In this document: positions 1 to 8,287 of the stretch, in pieces
Layout of the letters: each line of letters starts with the position of its first letter
How positions within the stretch are numbered: position 1 is the first letter of the stretch
Assembly (NCBI GenBank): GCA_965214795.1
Contig: OZ243976.1
Span: forward strand, 1,736,001 to 1,800,000
Reading direction: 5' to 3'
Source: JAJDXW01 sp965214795
GTDB taxonomy: Bacteria; Pseudomonadota; Gammaproteobacteria; HK1
Length of the DNA stretch: 64,000 nucleotides
Translations under genes and position numbers: made by a program
The notes under the pieces: model-generated
Database searches by the model: none
The model's input: the letters and a program-made list of their open reading frames with translations, nothing else
Told to the model about the DNA's origin: nothing

Positions 1-157
1 AGCTGGTCCCCCCCCGCCGGCCCTGGAAAGAGAGAATGAACATCGCGAACATCGGCCCGTAGATGAAGATCAGGAAGATCGCGAAGTAGACCCCGAAGCC
101 GGACTTGACGAGGGTGCGGCGGCGGGCCTCGGCGGACTTGCGGCGTTTCACGCGCAT
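1..157 (-). CDS. ABC transporter permease, PotC-like (N-terminal part only)
   Basis: This is the first 52 codons of a leftward gene cut by the window edge. It starts at ATG 157, one codon after the stop of the upstream permease gene, so the two are surely co-transcribed. The visible protein has a basic N-terminus (MRVKRRKSAEARRR) followed by one hydrophobic membrane segment (FGVYFAIFLIFIYGPMFAMF). This is the usual beginning of the second permease subunit of spermidine/putrescine-type ABC importers. By family knowledge it would pair with the preceding permease to form the inner-membrane channel. The assignment rests on position and on the first transmembrane segment. Confidence 0.75.
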   Translation of the reverse strand, partial: MRVKRRKSAEARRRTLVKSGFGVYFAIFLIFIYGPMFAMFILSFQGRRGGTS

Positions 158-159
158 CG

Positions 160-1194
160 TCAGAGCTGCTTCCGGATGTCGACGATACGAAGGATGATGA
201 CCACCCCGATCATCATCGCGACCATCAGCATGAGGGCGTTGACCGCCGCGAACGGATAGTTGGCGAACGTGTAGTAGTTGAGGATGACGGTGCCCACCGT
301 CGAGATCTTCCCCCCGTACACCACCACCGCGCTCGCGAACTCCCCCATCAGCATCACGAAGATGAAGATCATGCCGATCGCGACCCCCGGCAGGGACAGG
401 GGGAGGATGATCTCCCGGAAGATCTGGAACGCGCTCGCTCCCATGTCGCGTGCCGCCTCGAGCACCTGCCGGTCGATCTTGGCGAGCGAGAAGAAGATGG
501 GGCCGATGCACAGCACGACGTAGAGCTGCACGAGCGCCATCGTGTACCCGAACTCCGAGTAGAGCAGGAACGAGACCGGCTTCTCCACGATGCCGAGCTC
601 CACCAGCGCCCGGTTGAGGAGCCCGCGGCGCCCGAGCATCGGCAGCCAGGCGACGGCGCGGATGAGGTAGCTCGTCCAGAACGGGACCATGCAGAGCAGA
701 AACAGCGCAAGCTGCCATTTGAATGCCCGCACCTGGAGGGCGAGGAAGTACGCGATCGGATAGCCGACGATGAGACAGAGCGCCATCACGGTCAGGGCGA
801 ACCGGAAGGTGGTGCCGAGGGTGGAGAGAAACACGCTCGGGGTGAGGAACTTGCGTGCTTCCGGGTCGAAGAAGCCCTCGACCTCGAAGTAGTCCTTGTA
901 GTTCTTGAGCGTCACCTCGGGAGCCATTCCGTGGCCGGTCGAGGTGAAGAAGCTGAATACGAGGATGCTCGCGAGGGGCACCATCAGGAAGACGAAGAGC
1001 CAGAGGGTCGCGGGGGCGATCAGCCAGCCGGCGCGCCCGCCCGGCGCGCGCCGCCGGGCGCGGGCGCCGGCCGCTGGTGTCTCGTGTGGTGTCTCGGGCC
1101 CGGATACGACCTCTACCGGTGCCTTATCGCCCCCCCTGCGAACGGGTGCGGCGCCGATGAGTCCGGGATGGTGAGGTATCGCGTGGTTGGACAT
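160..1194 (-). CDS. ABC transporter permease, PotB-like
   Basis: This 344-residue inner-membrane protein is the first permease subunit of a polyamine- or amino-acid-type ABC importer. After a long, arginine- and proline-rich N-terminal extension of about 55 residues come six or so hydrophobic segments. Near residue 250 there is an EAA-type loop (AARDMGASAFQIFREIILP), the contact site for the ATPase subunit. It lies between the solute-binding-protein gene and a second permease gene, all reading left. The extension is longer than in E. coli PotB, so a later start is possible. The substrate cannot be told from sequence; the neighbouring hydantoinase makes nitrogenous organic compounds plausible (inference). 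Confidence 0.88.
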   Translation of the reverse strand: MSNHAIPHHPGLIGAAPVRRGGDKAPVEVVSGPETPHETPAAGARARRRAPGGRAGWLIAPATLWLFVFLMVPLASILVFSFFTSTGHGMAPEVTLKNYKDYFEVEGFFDPEARKFLTPSVFLSTLGTTFRFALTVMALCLIVGYPIAYFLALQVRAFKWQLALFLLCMVPFWTSYLIRAVAWLPMLGRRGLLNRALVELGIVEKPVSFLLYSEFGYTMALVQLYVVLCIGPIFFSLAKIDRQVLEAARDMGASAFQIFREIILPLSLPGVAIGMIFIFVMLMGEFASAVVVYGGKISTVGTVILNYYTFANYPFAAVNALMLMVAMMIGVVIILRIVDIRKQL

Positions 1195-1231
1195 GATCCC
1201 GACGATGGCCCGGACGGAGCCCTCCGCCGCA

Positions 1232-1282
1232 CCGGACGGTCCCGTCCGGGCAAGACACGACCGGGCCGGGAGCGGCCCGGTC
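1232..1282 (-). terminator. Two GC-rich hairpins between binding-protein and permease genes
   Basis: Two perfect inverted repeats lie in the 161-bp gap. One has arms 1232-1239 and 1242-1249 (CCGGACGG/CCGTCCGG). The other has arms 1259-1267 and 1274-1282 (GACCGGGCC/GGCCCGGTC, 6-nt loop). Neither has a T-run, so they are unlikely to be full terminators. In ABC operons such stems after the binding-protein gene commonly protect its mRNA and reduce read-through into the permeases. That role is inferred here. Confidence 0.5.
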
Positions 1283-1355
1283 TCTCAAGGCTGGTTCGGC
1301 GAACCGGCCGGGGCCCGCGGCGGCGGCGCCCCCCGGTCCGGAATCGCTTGGGCCC

Positions 1356-2627
1356 TCAGGCGTTCAGGAACTCCGTCCAGCGCTCGACGAGGTAGTCGTT
1401 CTCGTCCATGAGCGAGTTCCACACCGCGATGTTGCGGAACCGGTCCCAGTACGAGCCGCCGTCGCGCACCTCGCCCTCCGGGACGATGATGGTGCCGTAG
1501 GGATCCGGCAGCTCCTTGGCGGCCGGCTTGCCTTCGTACCAGTAATCCCACTCCTCGGGCTCGAGGTACTTCCTGACGTTCTCGGGCACCGACATGTAGT
1601 ACCCCTGCCGGGCGACGAACGCACCCCCCCAGCCTTCGAGCCACCAGTTGAGGTACTCGTAGGCTTGGTCGAGGGCCTTGCCGCTTGCCCGGGCCGAGAT
1701 CGCGCAGCCGCCGTGCCAGCCGCGCATGCCTTCCCTCGGAAAGGCGTAGACGCAGGGGACCCCTTCGGCCTTGATCGCGGTCACCGCCGGGGACCACATG
1801 CTCTCGAGGACCACCTCGCCGTTCACCATGAGGTTGACGGACTGGCCGAAAGTCTCCCAGAACGCGCGGAAGTGCCCGGCTTCCTTCTTCTCGATGAGAA
1901 AGTCGGTGAGGAAGTCGATCTCCTCCCGGGTCATGTTCCCCTTGTCCTTGAACTGGAAGATGCCGAGCCCTTCCACCCCGAGGGCGGCGTCCATGACCCC
2001 GATCTGGGGTGCGTTGAGAAGAGCGACCTGACCCGCGAAGTCCTCGCTGAAGAGCTCCGCCCAGCTCTCGATGGGCCGACCCGTCTCCTCCGGGTTGTAG
2101 CCGAGGGAGTCGGCGTTGTGCCAGCCGGGGAGCATGCTGATGTAGCGGGACGGCCCTTCCACCCGATTCCCGTCCGCGTCCAGCCAGAGGTGCCGGAAGG
2201 GGGCGTCGCCCTGCCCGGGGTTGGAGTCCGGGGTGAGGCGCCCGGTCTTGGTGAGGTCGGAGACCTTGTCCCAGTCCCGGATGCGCTGGGTGTCGATAGG
2301 CTGCCACACCTTGGCCGGGATCATCACGTCCATATCGTTGAAGTAGCCTTCCGCCACCTCGTACTGGTCGTTCTGGTTCAGCATCTTCCCGACCATCGCG
2401 CCGTAACCGAGGGCCTGGCCGCGGACCGAGAACCCGAGGTCCTCGGCCGCCTTGCCCTGGATCTCGTTGATGATGCTGACCGCGAGGCCGATGGTGCGGA
2501 TCCCGTCGCTGCCCCGGGCGATGTGGGGGAATCCGCCCGCGAGGGCGCCCGCCGCGGCCACCTTGGCGGAGTCGCCCAGGAACTGGCGGCGCGTGCGCTC
2601 GCGCCGAAGCGTGTTCTTGACGCTCAT
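1356..2627 (-). CDS. Extracellular solute-binding protein, PotD-like, Tat signal
   Basis: This 423-residue periplasmic binding protein belongs to the family-1 / PotD-type group. The N-terminus has a twin-arginine signal (TRRQFLGDS) followed by a short alanine/glycine-rich hydrophobic stretch, so export by the Tat pathway is likely. The mature part contains aromatic-rich segments typical of polyamine-type binders (QAYEYLNWWLEGWGG; GYYMSVPENVRKYL). It is the first gene of the leftward transporter operon and is followed by hairpins and then two permeases; the ATPase gene must lie outside the window. The specific ligand is unknown. Confidence 0.87.
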   Translation of the reverse strand: MSVKNTLRRERTRRQFLGDSAKVAAAGALAGGFPHIARGSDGIRTIGLAVSIINEIQGKAAEDLGFSVRGQALGYGAMVGKMLNQNDQYEVAEGYFNDMDVMIPAKVWQPIDTQRIRDWDKVSDLTKTGRLTPDSNPGQGDAPFRHLWLDADGNRVEGPSRYISMLPGWHNADSLGYNPEETGRPIESWAELFSEDFAGQVALLNAPQIGVMDAALGVEGLGIFQFKDKGNMTREEIDFLTDFLIEKKEAGHFRAFWETFGQSVNLMVNGEVVLESMWSPAVTAIKAEGVPCVYAFPREGMRGWHGGCAISARASGKALDQAYEYLNWWLEGWGGAFVARQGYYMSVPENVRKYLEPEEWDYWYEGKPAAKELPDPYGTIIVPEGEVRDGGSYWDRFRNIAVWNSLMDENDYLVERWTEFLNA

Positions 2628-2966
2628 GTCGTTGCCTCCGTTGAGCTACCGTCCCGAAAGTTCCGTCCGGCCAAAATACCGTAAACTCGCGCCGGTGGGA
2701 AATCGGCCGCGCGGGGTCCGGTGCGAGCGCGGGCGTTCACCCCGGAGGGGCGAACGCGGCACGCGCCGGGCCGGGGCCGTTTCACACGGCAGGTCGGGTC
2801 GGCCGGAGGCGCAGCCCGGCACGCCCGGCACGCTCGGCACGCTCGGCACCATGCCGAGGCGTTCAGGTCGGACTGCACTGCGCGCCGGTCCGACCCGCCG
2901 GGGACCGGAGCCGCAGCGTGGAACGACTCCGCGCGGGGTGGCAACGCACCCGTTCAGGAAGCAGGG
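2628..2966. other. Divergent intergenic region
   Basis: This 339-bp gap separates the leftward binding-protein gene from the rightward hydantoinase gene, so it must hold both promoters. It is very GC-rich with a short tandem run of CGGCACGC-like units around 2815-2850. No coding sequence, clear -35/-10 pair or operator could be recognised. Confidence 0.5.
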
Positions 2967-4400
2967 ATGAGCGTACTCATCAAGAACGGCCGCATCGTGA
3001 CCGCGGCCGACGACTACCACGCCGACCTCTTCATCCAGGGCGAGACCGTCGCCCTCATCGGCCGGGACCTCGTGCTCCCCGCCGACCGGGTCATCGACGC
3101 GGCGGGTCGGCTCGTCATTCCGGGCGGGGTGGACCCGCACACCCACCATCAGATGCCGTTCGGGGGCACGGAGACCTCCGACACCTTCGAGACCGGCACC
3201 CGAGCCGCCGCCCACGGAGGGACCACGTGCATCGTCGACTTCGCGATCCAGACCCGCGGCACCTCCACCATCGAGTGCCTCGATGCCTGGCACGCGAAGG
3301 CGGCCGGCAAGACCGCCATCGACTACGCCTTCCACATGATCATCACCGATCTCCCCGACCACCGGGTGCCCGAGATGCGCCGGCTCGCGGACGAAGGGGT
3401 GACGAGCTACAAGCTCTTCATGGCCTATCCGGGGGTGATGCTCTCCGACGACGGGACAATCTTCCGGGCCATGCGCAAGGCCGGCGAGGACGGGACCCTG
3501 GTCTGCATGCACGCGGAGAACGGCATCGTCATCGACGAGCTGGTGAAGATCGCGCTCGCGGAGGGCCACATCGAACCCAGGTACCATGCCCTTACCCGCC
3601 CGACCCGCCTCGAGGCGGAGGGGGCGCACCGCGCCCTCGCCATCGCGGAGGTGGCGCGCTCGCCGGTCTACATCGTGCACCTGAGCTGCCACGACGCGCT
3701 CGTGGAACTCCGGCGCGCGCAAGAGCGCGGGGTGATGGCCCACGCCGAGACCTGCCCCCAGTATCTGCTTCTCGACGTGGAGGCCTACGACGAGCCGGGG
3801 TTCGACGGGGCGAAGTACGTGCTCACCCCGCCGCTTCGCGAAAAGTGGAACCAGGAGGAGCTGTGGCGCGGGCTCCGCGCGCGGGATCTCGACGTCATCT
3901 CCACCGACCACTGCCCGTTCTGCATGCGCGAGCAGAAGGAGCTCGGTCGCGACGACTTCAGCCTCATCCCGAACGGCGGCCCCGGCATCGAGAACCGGAT
4001 GAGCCTCATCTTCCACCACGGGGTCAACGCCGGCCGGTTCGACGTCAACCGCTTCGTGGAGGTCACCTCCACCGGTCCGGCCCGGATCTTCGGGATGTTC
4101 CCGCGCAAGGGCACGATCGCGGTGGGGTCGGATGCCGATATCGTGATCTTCGACCCCGAGCGCGAGGTCACCATCAGCCGCCACGACCCGCGCACCCACC
4201 ACATGAACATCGACTACAGCGCGTACGAGGGGTTCCAGGTGCGGGGGTACACCGAGACGGTGCTCTCGCGGGGCCGGGTGGTGATCGACCACGGCGAGTA
4301 CGTGGGCAGGCCGGGCGACGGGCAGTTCGTGAAGCGCGGCCCCTACGGCGGAGCCTATGCCCCGCTCGCCGCCTCGAGCCGCACTTCCACGTATTTCTGA
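2967..4400 (+). CDS. Dihydropyrimidinase / D-hydantoinase
   Basis: This 477-residue cyclic amidohydrolase opens the ring of dihydropyrimidines or 5-substituted hydantoins. The binuclear metal site is visible: HxH in GGVDPHTHHQM, the carboxylated lysine in SYKLFMAYPG, histidines in VCMHAEN and IVHLSCHDA, and the aspartate in ISTDHCPF. The start at ATG 2967 is chosen because it gives the family N-terminus (MSVLIKNGRIVTAADDY) and has a purine-rich site just upstream; the open frame extends further but without family similarity. It is divergent from the ABC importer. Together they suggest uptake and breakdown of reduced pyrimidines or hydantoins (inference). Confidence 0.93.
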   Translation: MSVLIKNGRIVTAADDYHADLFIQGETVALIGRDLVLPADRVIDAAGRLVIPGGVDPHTHHQMPFGGTETSDTFETGTRAAAHGGTTCIVDFAIQTRGTSTIECLDAWHAKAAGKTAIDYAFHMIITDLPDHRVPEMRRLADEGVTSYKLFMAYPGVMLSDDGTIFRAMRKAGEDGTLVCMHAENGIVIDELVKIALAEGHIEPRYHALTRPTRLEAEGAHRALAIAEVARSPVYIVHLSCHDALVELRRAQERGVMAHAETCPQYLLLDVEAYDEPGFDGAKYVLTPPLREKWNQEELWRGLRARDLDVISTDHCPFCMREQKELGRDDFSLIPNGGPGIENRMSLIFHHGVNAGRFDVNRFVEVTSTGPARIFGMFPRKGTIAVGSDADIVIFDPEREVTISRHDPRTHHMNIDYSAYEGFQVRGYTETVLSRGRVVIDHGEYVGRPGDGQFVKRGPYGGAYAPLAASSRTSTYF

Positions 4401-4463
4401 GATGGCGGGGGCATCGGCATTGCTGTCGAAGCGCGCGGACCACCTCGACCGGAGGGTTTGATC

Positions 4464-4703
4464 GTGAATTACCTGCGGAAGAATCTCGGGAAGAAGATTC
4501 CTGGCATATCCGGGGTCACGGGAGGTGCCGTGTTGTCTGTTCTGTTGTGTGTGGCCTTGGCCGACGACCCCGGTGCAGGAAACTTGTGGCTTGCGCTGTT
4601 CGTAAGCGTCCTGATGATGGTCGCCGGCCTTGCCGCTCTGCGTTCGACCCGGCGAGAACGAGGACAAGGAGGGGATTTCGGCAAAGGCAGCACAACTTCG
4701 TGA
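4464..4703 (+). CDS. Small two-TM membrane protein
   Basis: This is a hypothetical protein of about 79 residues with two hydrophobic segments (GGAVLSVLLCVALA and LWLALFVSVLMMVAGLAAL) and a basic, polar tail. The GTG at 4464 is preferred because a strong ribosome-binding site (GGAGGG, 4451-4456) lies 7 bp upstream; a TTG at 4458 would leave no spacing. Its TGA stop overlaps the GTG of the next gene as GTGA, indicating translational coupling. No family was recognised. Confidence 0.6.
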   Translation: MNYLRKNLGKKIPGISGVTGGAVLSVLLCVALADDPGAGNLWLALFVSVLMMVAGLAALRSTRRERGQGGDFGKGSTTS

Positions 4704-5017
4704 CCGAGGAGTCGCGGCATTTTCAATCCCTGTCGATCACGATTCCGGCCATGGGAACCGCAGCGGTTGGTTTCGGGCTGTTTGGGGTCGATGTCTCCCC
4801 GGAACCGGCGCTCCTCCTCGGAATCAAGTTGGTCGCCGGTTTGTTCGCTCTGGGCTACTACTTTGGATTGGTGCATTCCGTCAGGGGCATTCTGACTCGG
4901 CCCGACGTATCCGGGGAAGACGTGGAGCAGGGACCGCTCTTCTGGATGCTTCAAGTCATGGGATGCATGGCAATGATGTTCTTGCTAGCGGTTGGCTGGA
5001 CCCTCGTCTCCGACTGA
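4700..5017 (+). CDS. Small three-TM membrane protein, coupled to the preceding gene
   Basis: This 105-residue hypothetical protein starts at GTG 4700, which shares four bases (GTGA) with the stop of the preceding gene. It has about three hydrophobic segments: near residues 17-30, 37-60 and 84-102. The polar loop TRPDVSGEDVEQG lies between the second and third. It appears to form a membrane pair with the preceding protein. No function can be assigned. The coupling and the matching small-membrane character are the only evidence that it is a real gene. Confidence 0.6.
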   Translation: MTEESRHFQSLSITIPAMGTAAVGFGLFGVDVSPEPALLLGIKLVAGLFALGYYFGLVHSVRGILTRPDVSGEDVEQGPLFWMLQVMGCMAMMFLLAVGWTLVSD

Positions 5018-5077
5018 AGTTCGGGCGCGCGATCCACGTGTGATAGCCTTCCGCGCCTTGCAAGGGGGGAGCGGCTG

Positions 5078-5389
5078 GTGAGCGATTCCAACACGTACTA
5101 CACGGTCAAGTGGCCGCGGGCGCCCGAGCACCGGCTGCGGAGCCGGTCCGGAGTCCTGGTCGAGACCAACGTGCAGGGCCAGGTCGCCCTTCACTTCTTC
5201 GACGAGACGCGCGAGCTCGACCCGGAGGTCCGCTTCGGCGAGACCGGCGAACGCATCTCCGAGCCTCGGGGAATCGTCTACGTGCGCGAGGTCGCGGACT
5301 CCGTCCTGCTCACCGAGTCGAGCGCGCGGCAGCTCCGCGACGTGCTCAACACCCTGTTCGCCGATCCGCCGCCGCAGCGGATGAACTGA
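5078..5389 (+). CDS. Hypothetical protein, 103 aa
   Basis: This soluble, acidic protein starts at GTG 5078 behind a purine-rich GGGGGAGCGG stretch. It reads as alternating beta-strand-like segments (YYTVKWPRAPEHRL; GQVALHFFDETREL; GIVYVREVADSVLLTE) followed by a helix (SARQLRDVLNTLFAD). There are no signal peptide, membrane segments or catalytic motifs. The pattern of a small beta domain plus a C-terminal helix is seen in short hypothetical proteins of many proteobacteria, but no named family was recognised with certainty. Confidence 0.6.
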   Translation: MSDSNTYYTVKWPRAPEHRLRSRSGVLVETNVQGQVALHFFDETRELDPEVRFGETGERISEPRGIVYVREVADSVLLTESSARQLRDVLNTLFADPPPQRMN

Positions 5390-5482
5390 CCTCCCGGCAC
5401 GGCCGATATCGGAGGGACGGCCCGGCGCACACCGACACGGCCGACGTTCAAAATCGGAAAGATCGAGCCGTCGCACTTCCCG

Positions 5483-5747
5483 TCAGAGCAACTTCACCAG
5501 GGCGGCGACCACGCCGACGGCAATCACCATCATCGAGCCGAGGCGAACCGTCAAATCGTGTTTGAGCCGTAGCTCCAGCTCTCTCATGTCGCGTCTCAGT
5601 CGATCTTCCAGCTCCTTCAGATCCTGCTTCGTGGCCAGCTTTTCGTCGATCAGCGTCGCCTGTGTCCGGGCCAGCACCTCGGCCTGCCGGCCGCCGTGAG
5701 CTCCTTCACGAAGGCGTGGGTCGGGTATCGAATGCGATGGAGGCCAT
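5483..5747 (-). pseudogene. DUF1640-like coiled-coil membrane protein, frameshifted
   Basis: Pieces of one small protein lie in three reading frames. ATG 5747 opens MASIAFDT, a second frame continues THAFVKELTAAG, and a third carries QAEVLARTQATLIDEKLATKQDL to the stop at 5483. The last piece has a coiled coil (DLKELEDRLRRDMRELELRL) and a C-terminal membrane anchor (MMVIAVGVVAALVKLL). This is the layout of the DUF1640 family, usually about 100 residues. At least two indels lie near 5700-5725. A 64-residue C-terminal remnant starting at 5677 could still be translated, but the gene is most likely dead. Confidence 0.7.
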
Positions 5748-5771
5748 GGCAGGCCGCCAGCTTCCCGGAAG

Positions 5772-6239
5772 CTACTGCGCTGCCCCGCCCGCCGGCCGCA
5801 CGATCTTCAGCAGCCAGAACATCGCGCAGAAGACGGCGGTCATGATCGCGAGGGCGACCACCGCGCCGAGGCGCCGTCCGAACTCGCCGTCGAGCGCGCC
5901 GACGTCGAGGAGGTAGGCGCAGAGGATCTGGACCGCCTGCAGGGTTGCCCCGCCGCTCAGGAGGATGGCGGTGAAGGTCGAGCCCCGGAGGGAACTCAGG
6001 ACCATGGACTCCACCTGCCGCCGGCGCGCGACGTGCACCCGGTAGGCACGCCAGTGGTAGCCGCAGAACCCCACGATGCCGACGATCACCGCGGCCCAGA
6101 AGATGACGTTGGCGTAGCTCAGCCCGTTGACGACGAGGTTGAACAGCGCCTCGAAGGGAGCGGAGTAATAGAGCAGGATCAGCACGATCAGATAGACGAT
6201 GAGCCCGACGAGGGCCCAGAACCACTGCCAGCCGGTCAT
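5772..6239 (-). CDS. Four-TM membrane protein, unknown function
   Basis: This 155-residue protein has four hydrophobic segments (about residues 5-25, 43-60, 88-112 and 128-148) separated by short charged loops, including the basic stretch YRVHVARRRQVESM. It follows the 327-residue membrane protein gene by 43 bp and reads the same way, so the two are probably in one operon with the cysteine hydrolase upstream. No family motif was recognised. Confidence 0.7.
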   Translation of the reverse strand: MTGWQWFWALVGLIVYLIVLILLYYSAPFEALFNLVVNGLSYANVIFWAAVIVGIVGFCGYHWRAYRVHVARRRQVESMVLSSLRGSTFTAILLSGGATLQAVQILCAYLLDVGALDGEFGRRLGAVVALAIMTAVFCAMFWLLKIVRPAGGAAQ

Positions 6240-6282
6240 CGCGTCGCTCGCTGGTTGTGCCTGGTCGACGGCGCCGCCGCCC

Positions 6283-7266
6283 TCACGGCGCGGCCGCGAT
6301 CAGCAGCCCGCCGTAGAGGACGAAGAATAGCGCATCCTTGACGATGTGGCCCGCCGTGCCGTCGTTGCGGCCGTTCTCGCCCCGGCCGGTCGCGGCGAGG
6401 ACGATGATCTCGACCGCGCAGGCGACGAGCCCGAGCACGATGAACGGCCAGGGGGTCGACCACCAGGAGAGGGAGAGGTCCTCCGGCGGCGCCGTTCCCT
6501 CGGTGAACCGCCACAGCCAGAGGAGGATCGGGAGGATCGTGAGATACGCGAGACCGACGAGCCACCGCAGGTGCGTGAACTTCCGGTCGATCAGCCAGAA
6601 CACGAATACGAAGAGCCCGATGTGGAGGGTGTCCCAGAACAGGGACGAGTACTCGGCGGGCGCGGCGTTCGATACCAGGTTGCGGTAGCCGAGCACGAGG
6701 AGGATCGTGATGGCGTCGCAGTGGAGCCACTCCCGAAAGGAGACGGCAGCGTCCTTGACTGTCCACGCCCGCGAGGCCTTGTCGAAGAGGAGGACGAGGG
6801 CAAGGGCGAATGCGGCGGGATAGAGGAGGTTCGCGGCAAGGGTGTAGGCGAGCTCGGGAGGGGCGTGGACCCATGCGACGACGAGGAAGAGGATCGCGAG
6901 GAGGGCGAGGCCGAGCAGCCGCACCCCGGCCGGCGATTCGGCGTCCCTCGTCTCCTGTTCCCGGCCGTGCCCGCGGGCCCGCGCGGAGCGCCGCGACCCC
7001 CGGACCACAAGGTAGACGAGAAAGGCGACGGCGGCGGCCGCGGCCACCGCGAGCATCGCGACGAGGAACACGTCCCCCGCCGTCTCTTCCCGCCAGCCGC
7101 CCGCGCCGCGGCTCCACCAGGCGGCCGCGACCACCGCCGCCGCGAGGAGGGTGACGAGGGTCGCGGCGAGGAGGAACTCGTACCAGCGCGTTCCGCGGCG
7201 CTCGGCCGTCGCGCTCGCGCCCGGCGACCCCCTTCGCGGCGGCGGCGGAGGCGACGGATCAGTCAA
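6283..7266 (-). CDS. Multi-spanning membrane protein, unknown function
   Basis: This 327-residue protein begins with a proline-rich cytoplasmic tail (DPSPPPPPRRG) and then has about eight hydrophobic segments spread to the C-terminus. A charged loop rich in arginine (RGSRRSARARGHGREQE) lies near residue 95. Its first eight bases overlap the end of the cysteine-hydrolase gene (7259-7266), which suggests translational coupling. The pairing with a hydrolase and a second membrane protein suggests a small functional unit, but what it does is unknown. No conserved catalytic residues were seen. Confidence 0.7.
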   Translation of the reverse strand: MTDPSPPPPPRRGSPGASATAERRGTRWYEFLLAATLVTLLAAAVVAAAWWSRGAGGWREETAGDVFLVAMLAVAAAAAVAFLVYLVVRGSRRSARARGHGREQETRDAESPAGVRLLGLALLAILFLVVAWVHAPPELAYTLAANLLYPAAFALALVLLFDKASRAWTVKDAAVSFREWLHCDAITILLVLGYRNLVSNAAPAEYSSLFWDTLHIGLFVFVFWLIDRKFTHLRWLVGLAYLTILPILLWLWRFTEGTAPPEDLSLSWWSTPWPFIVLGLVACAVEIIVLAATGRGENGRNDGTAGHIVKDALFFVLYGGLLIAAAP

Positions 7267-7972
7267 CCGTGCGGTTCCCCGGCGCAGGAGCGGTGTTCGG
7301 GGTGGGCAGCCGGTGGAGGTAGGCGAGCACGTCCGCGAGCGGCTCCACGTCGCCGAACTTGGCGTCGATGTCGAAGAGGTTCCACTCGACCGCGCCGGCG
7401 ATGCGGTCGCCTACCGCCTCGCGCACCACGATGGGGCGGAAGCCTTCGGCAATCGCGTCCTCGGCGGTGTTGCGCACGCACGCCGACATCGTGACCCCGG
7501 TGAGGAGCACCGTGTCCACCCGCGCGGCGCGCAGGTACCCCGCAAGGAAGGTGCCGTGGAAGGCGCTCGCGCGCTTCTTGACGATCACCGTCTCCCCGGC
7601 GACGGCGGCGATCCGGTCGTCGATCTCGACCGGTTCGGTTCCGGTGCGCAGGTGCTCGGCCGGGATCTTGTGCTGCCAGAGCCCGGAGTCCGGGTGTGGG
7701 CCGTCCACGCGGTCGTAGGCGGTGGTGGTGTAGACCACCGGGACCCCCTTCGCCCGCGAGGCGGCGAGGAGCTGCTGTACGCTCGGGATGATGGTGTCCA
7801 TCCCTTCGCACGAGAAGGCGTGGTCCGGCCGGGTCCAGGCGTTGGCCAGATCGATGTTGACGAGGGCGGGATGGCTCCCGTAGCCGATGCGGCGACAGAA
7901 TCCGCGCGTCTCATAGAGCTTCGAGTTCGCCCCGAAGAGGGTGTCGAGGGCCTGTCTCGTCGCGTCGTCCAT
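7259..7972 (-). CDS. Isochorismatase-family cysteine hydrolase
   Basis: This 237-residue protein belongs to the isochorismatase / N-carbamoylsarcosine amidase superfamily. The catalytic triad is visible: Asp in VNIDLANAW, Lys in VIVKKRASAF, and the nucleophilic Cys in GVTMSACVRNTAEDA, preceded by the usual VLLTG strand. Such enzymes cleave amide or vinyl-ether bonds in small metabolites. ATG 7972 is the first start giving a sensible N-terminus (MDDATRQALDTLFG). It is the first gene of a leftward three-gene cluster. With a hydantoinase 3 kb away, a role in N-carbamoyl compound breakdown is possible (inference). Confidence 0.85.
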   Translation of the reverse strand: MDDATRQALDTLFGANSKLYETRGFCRRIGYGSHPALVNIDLANAWTRPDHAFSCEGMDTIIPSVQQLLAASRAKGVPVVYTTTAYDRVDGPHPDSGLWQHKIPAEHLRTGTEPVEIDDRIAAVAGETVIVKKRASAFHGTFLAGYLRAARVDTVLLTGVTMSACVRNTAEDAIAEGFRPIVVREAVGDRIAGAVEWNLFDIDAKFGDVEPLADVLAYLHRLPTPNTAPAPGNRTVD

Positions 7973-8287
7973 GGGTCCGCAACCGTATGGTCTCGAAACG
8001 GCCGCAGAACGTAGCACCGGCCCGCCCGGCTGTCGATAGCCCGAGGGTCGCCCCGGAACGGGGGTCTCGCGAACGATGGGGAACACCGCCTCGGCTCCCG
8101 AGGGCGGATCTCCGTTGAACCGGGCAGGCCCCGATTCGGATGGTGCGGCGGTCGCGGAGGCCGCCGAGGCCGTGGAGCACCGCGGAGCGCCCCGTCGCCG
8201 AGCCCGAGGCGCTCGCCCCGCACCTGGGACCCCTCTTCGGGGGCCGCAATCTCGACAACCCTTCCGGTCCTGGTGTCCAATTGCCGC
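7973..8287. other. Divergent intergenic region with a possible CoA-transferase remnant
   Basis: This region lies between the leftward hydrolase and the rightward hsdM and should hold both promoters. On the minus strand, about 8140-8235 can be read as VRGERLGLGDGALRG and, after a frame change, LGGLRDRRTI. This resembles the C-terminus of the CoA transferase encoded at 25758-26975 (LGERLGLGGGALQDLRDRG). It may be a short decayed copy marking the left edge of the inserted defence island. Support is weak. Confidence 0.3.
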
